This document shows, piece by piece, positions 62,490-64,000 of a stretch of DNA of 64,000 bases. This DNA comes from Anastatus disparis (taxonomy: Eukaryota > Arthropoda > Insecta > Hymenoptera > Eupelmidae): the NCBI GenBank assembly GCA_017163975.1, contig JAFFSR010000301.1, forward strand, positions 1,841,001-1,905,000, read 5' to 3'. The stretch's first letter is position 1; each line of letters begins with the position of its first letter. A model generated the notes under the pieces. That model worked only from the letters and a program-made list of their open reading frames with translations, was not told where the DNA came from and did no database searches. A program made the translations under genes and the position numbers.

Positions 62490-63840
62490 ATGCGCACTAA
62501 TCACTTCATTTCAAATTAATTTAAATAATATTTTAATGCAGAACATTCTCAAATATTCTGAACTTATATTTTTTTTTCACAGATTTTTCAGATTTTTTAG
62601 TTTTTTTCTTAATTTGACAGCTAAACAACTTTCACTTATAAATCAAATTAAATTTTATAAGTATTAATTTATAAAAATCAAATAATTCAAACTTTAGATT
62701 TATACGAACAAACTTCACTTTTTTTTATATTAACTTTTTTATCATCGGATGAAGAAATAATAATTTTATGGACTCGAAACTTTATTTCCTCTTTTCTATC
62801 AACAGAACAAAGCTACACACCAATTTTTAAGTGTCTAGCTCTTTTAGTTGCTGAGATATGAAAATTAGGTAAAAAAGACCAAGTGCCCATAATTGGGTAA
62901 AATTGAAAAAATATAAATTATGAGTTATTTGCCAAGCATGACTTACTTAATTGAGATATAAATTATTAAAAAAAATATAATTAAATTGAGCATTATTAAT
63001 AAAAATAAAGCTCAAAAAATCTTTTTGAATTAGAAGTTGAAAAAGAAAAACTTAATTTAATGCACTTTTCAAAAAATCACTTTTTACAATTCACATTTTA
63101 AAAAACACTTTTATTAAATTATTTTAAGCCCATCAATTTATATTATTTATTAATATCTACAATAAACAATTTTTAAATATCTTTTAATTTCATAAACATA
63201 AAAGGTTATCTAAATTTAATAAATAATTTATAATAGTACACTTTCACAAACACTTTCATTAAATTTATTAAATTTTATTTTAAATTATTATTTTATTTTA
63301 AAAGTTAGTTAAATATAACAAGTAGCACTTTTAATAATTCACTTTTCACATCACTTTTTTCACAAATACTTTTCACATGGACTTTTTTCACAACACTTTT
63401 CACATGCACTTTTACATAAATTTATTTTAAAATTATTAACTAATTTTATAGCTTAAATATTTCCTTCAATATTGTAAAGAGTTATTAACATTTAACTCAT
63501 GTTTCTGAACCTGGAAAAGATTTTAATAAATACATTAAAATAATTTAATTCCACGTCATTTTCCAATTAAGGATCAGATTTCGACTAACTTTACCAATCG
63601 AAAATAGCTAAAAAAGAATTTCGACAAATGTACACGCTTCCGTTTCTCATATGTTAAAATGAATAGATATTTACAAGTGAAAGCAATTCTGATATGTATT
63701 TTTATTAAAAATAAATCAAATTACTTTTTTAGCTACTTTCGATCAGTAAAAAATGTCTAAAACCTCGTCTAAAACTGACCTGTAACATGTCAAATAGTAT
63801 AATACTAAAATATGTGTATTACCTTACTTTTAACGTTTAG
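62490..63840. other. AT-rich region with CACTTTT words
   Basis: No gene. Words CACTTTTCACA, CACTTTTTTCACA and CACTTTTACA cluster at 63330-63415 and are sparser at 63060-63260. CTTTTTTAGCTACTTTCGATC near 63725 matches 21270. It could still be Polinton interior or terminal DNA. Confidence 0.4.
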
Positions 63841-64000
63841 ACTTACATTGCATACAAATATAATTCTTATTATGAAAACTATGTGAATGGTCTGTATGAA
63901 TATGATTATATATCATGGTTTGAAATTATATTCGAGCAAGATTTTAAAAGTTTTTCAGATTATGGTAGATTCACGACTGAATTGGGAAAACAAGCAATAA
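63841..64000 (+). CDS. Possible exon running off the window edge
   Basis: One frame stays open for 53 codons to the last base (TYIAYKYNSYY..., SWFEIIFEQDFKSFSD). It is preceded by AACGTTTAG, which could be a splice acceptor. Aromatic- and Asp/Glu-rich, not recognised. In such AT-rich DNA 160 nt of open frame is weak evidence. Confidence 0.2.

Overview
The window is AT-rich (about 70%) eukaryotic nuclear DNA, most likely from an insect. The base composition, spliceosomal introns, TATA/initiator promoters, microsatellites and abundant MITEs fit Hymenoptera best, but the species cannot be named from sequence alone. I see no host gene that I can identify. Almost everything recognisable is mobile DNA, much of it nested.

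Layout. 1-7200: a decayed plus-strand Helitron (Rep and PIF1-type helicase) cut off by a long GGCCC/A-rich array, followed by a second, minus-strand Helitron scrap. 7900-11450: a 3-kb foldback element with arms of about 935 bp and a 472-bp MITE. 12880-14100: a broken minus-strand Penelope-like element. 14431-22325: several inverted-repeat elements nested or abutting, including one built of short palindromic modules (14809-16606). 22381-22545: a tRNA-derived SINE head. 22540-42910: an imperfect palindrome of about 20 kb. Inside it are a Mutator-like transposase remnant, a 9.5-kb element with TIRs of about 610 bp (26280-35781), a second module-built element (26889-30410), a 1.5-kb foldback, a promoter plus stem-loop-array locus (33719-34548) and a plus-strand LINE carrying two MITEs. 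44815-47700: a second, minus-strand LINE lacking its reverse transcriptase.

48825-62482 or beyond: the main object, a Polinton/Maverick (adintovirus-like) element with no right end visible in the window. On the minus strand it has a 48-aa putative myristoylated protein, a 166-aa conserved protein, the major capsid protein, a 51-aa protein, the minor capsid protein, and a PLA2 / pVI-like / adenain-like protease fusion. On the plus strand it has a packaging ATPase, a conserved 281-aa protein, a 91-aa protein, an rve integrase and an IAP-like BIR-RING gene. Then come two minus-strand paralogues (possible SSB), an intron-containing protein-primed-type DNA polymerase B that has lost its palm domain, a plus-strand paralogue of the 166-aa protein and a minus-strand proline-rich ORF. 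The ATPase, integrase and several small genes are open. The MCP, minor capsid, PLA2/protease fusion, IAP and polymerase carry stops, frameshifts or deletions, so this copy cannot act on its own.

Most unusual signals: (1) perfect metazoan histone-mRNA-type 3' stem-loops follow the outermost Polinton gene at each end; (2) several Polinton genes share a TATA box, 20-22 nt spacer, TCAT initiator layout; (3) at 33889-34261 five hairpins have different, base-paired stems but nearly the same 12-nt loop, which suggests an RNA-level function; (4) an IAP-like gene has been captured by the element.
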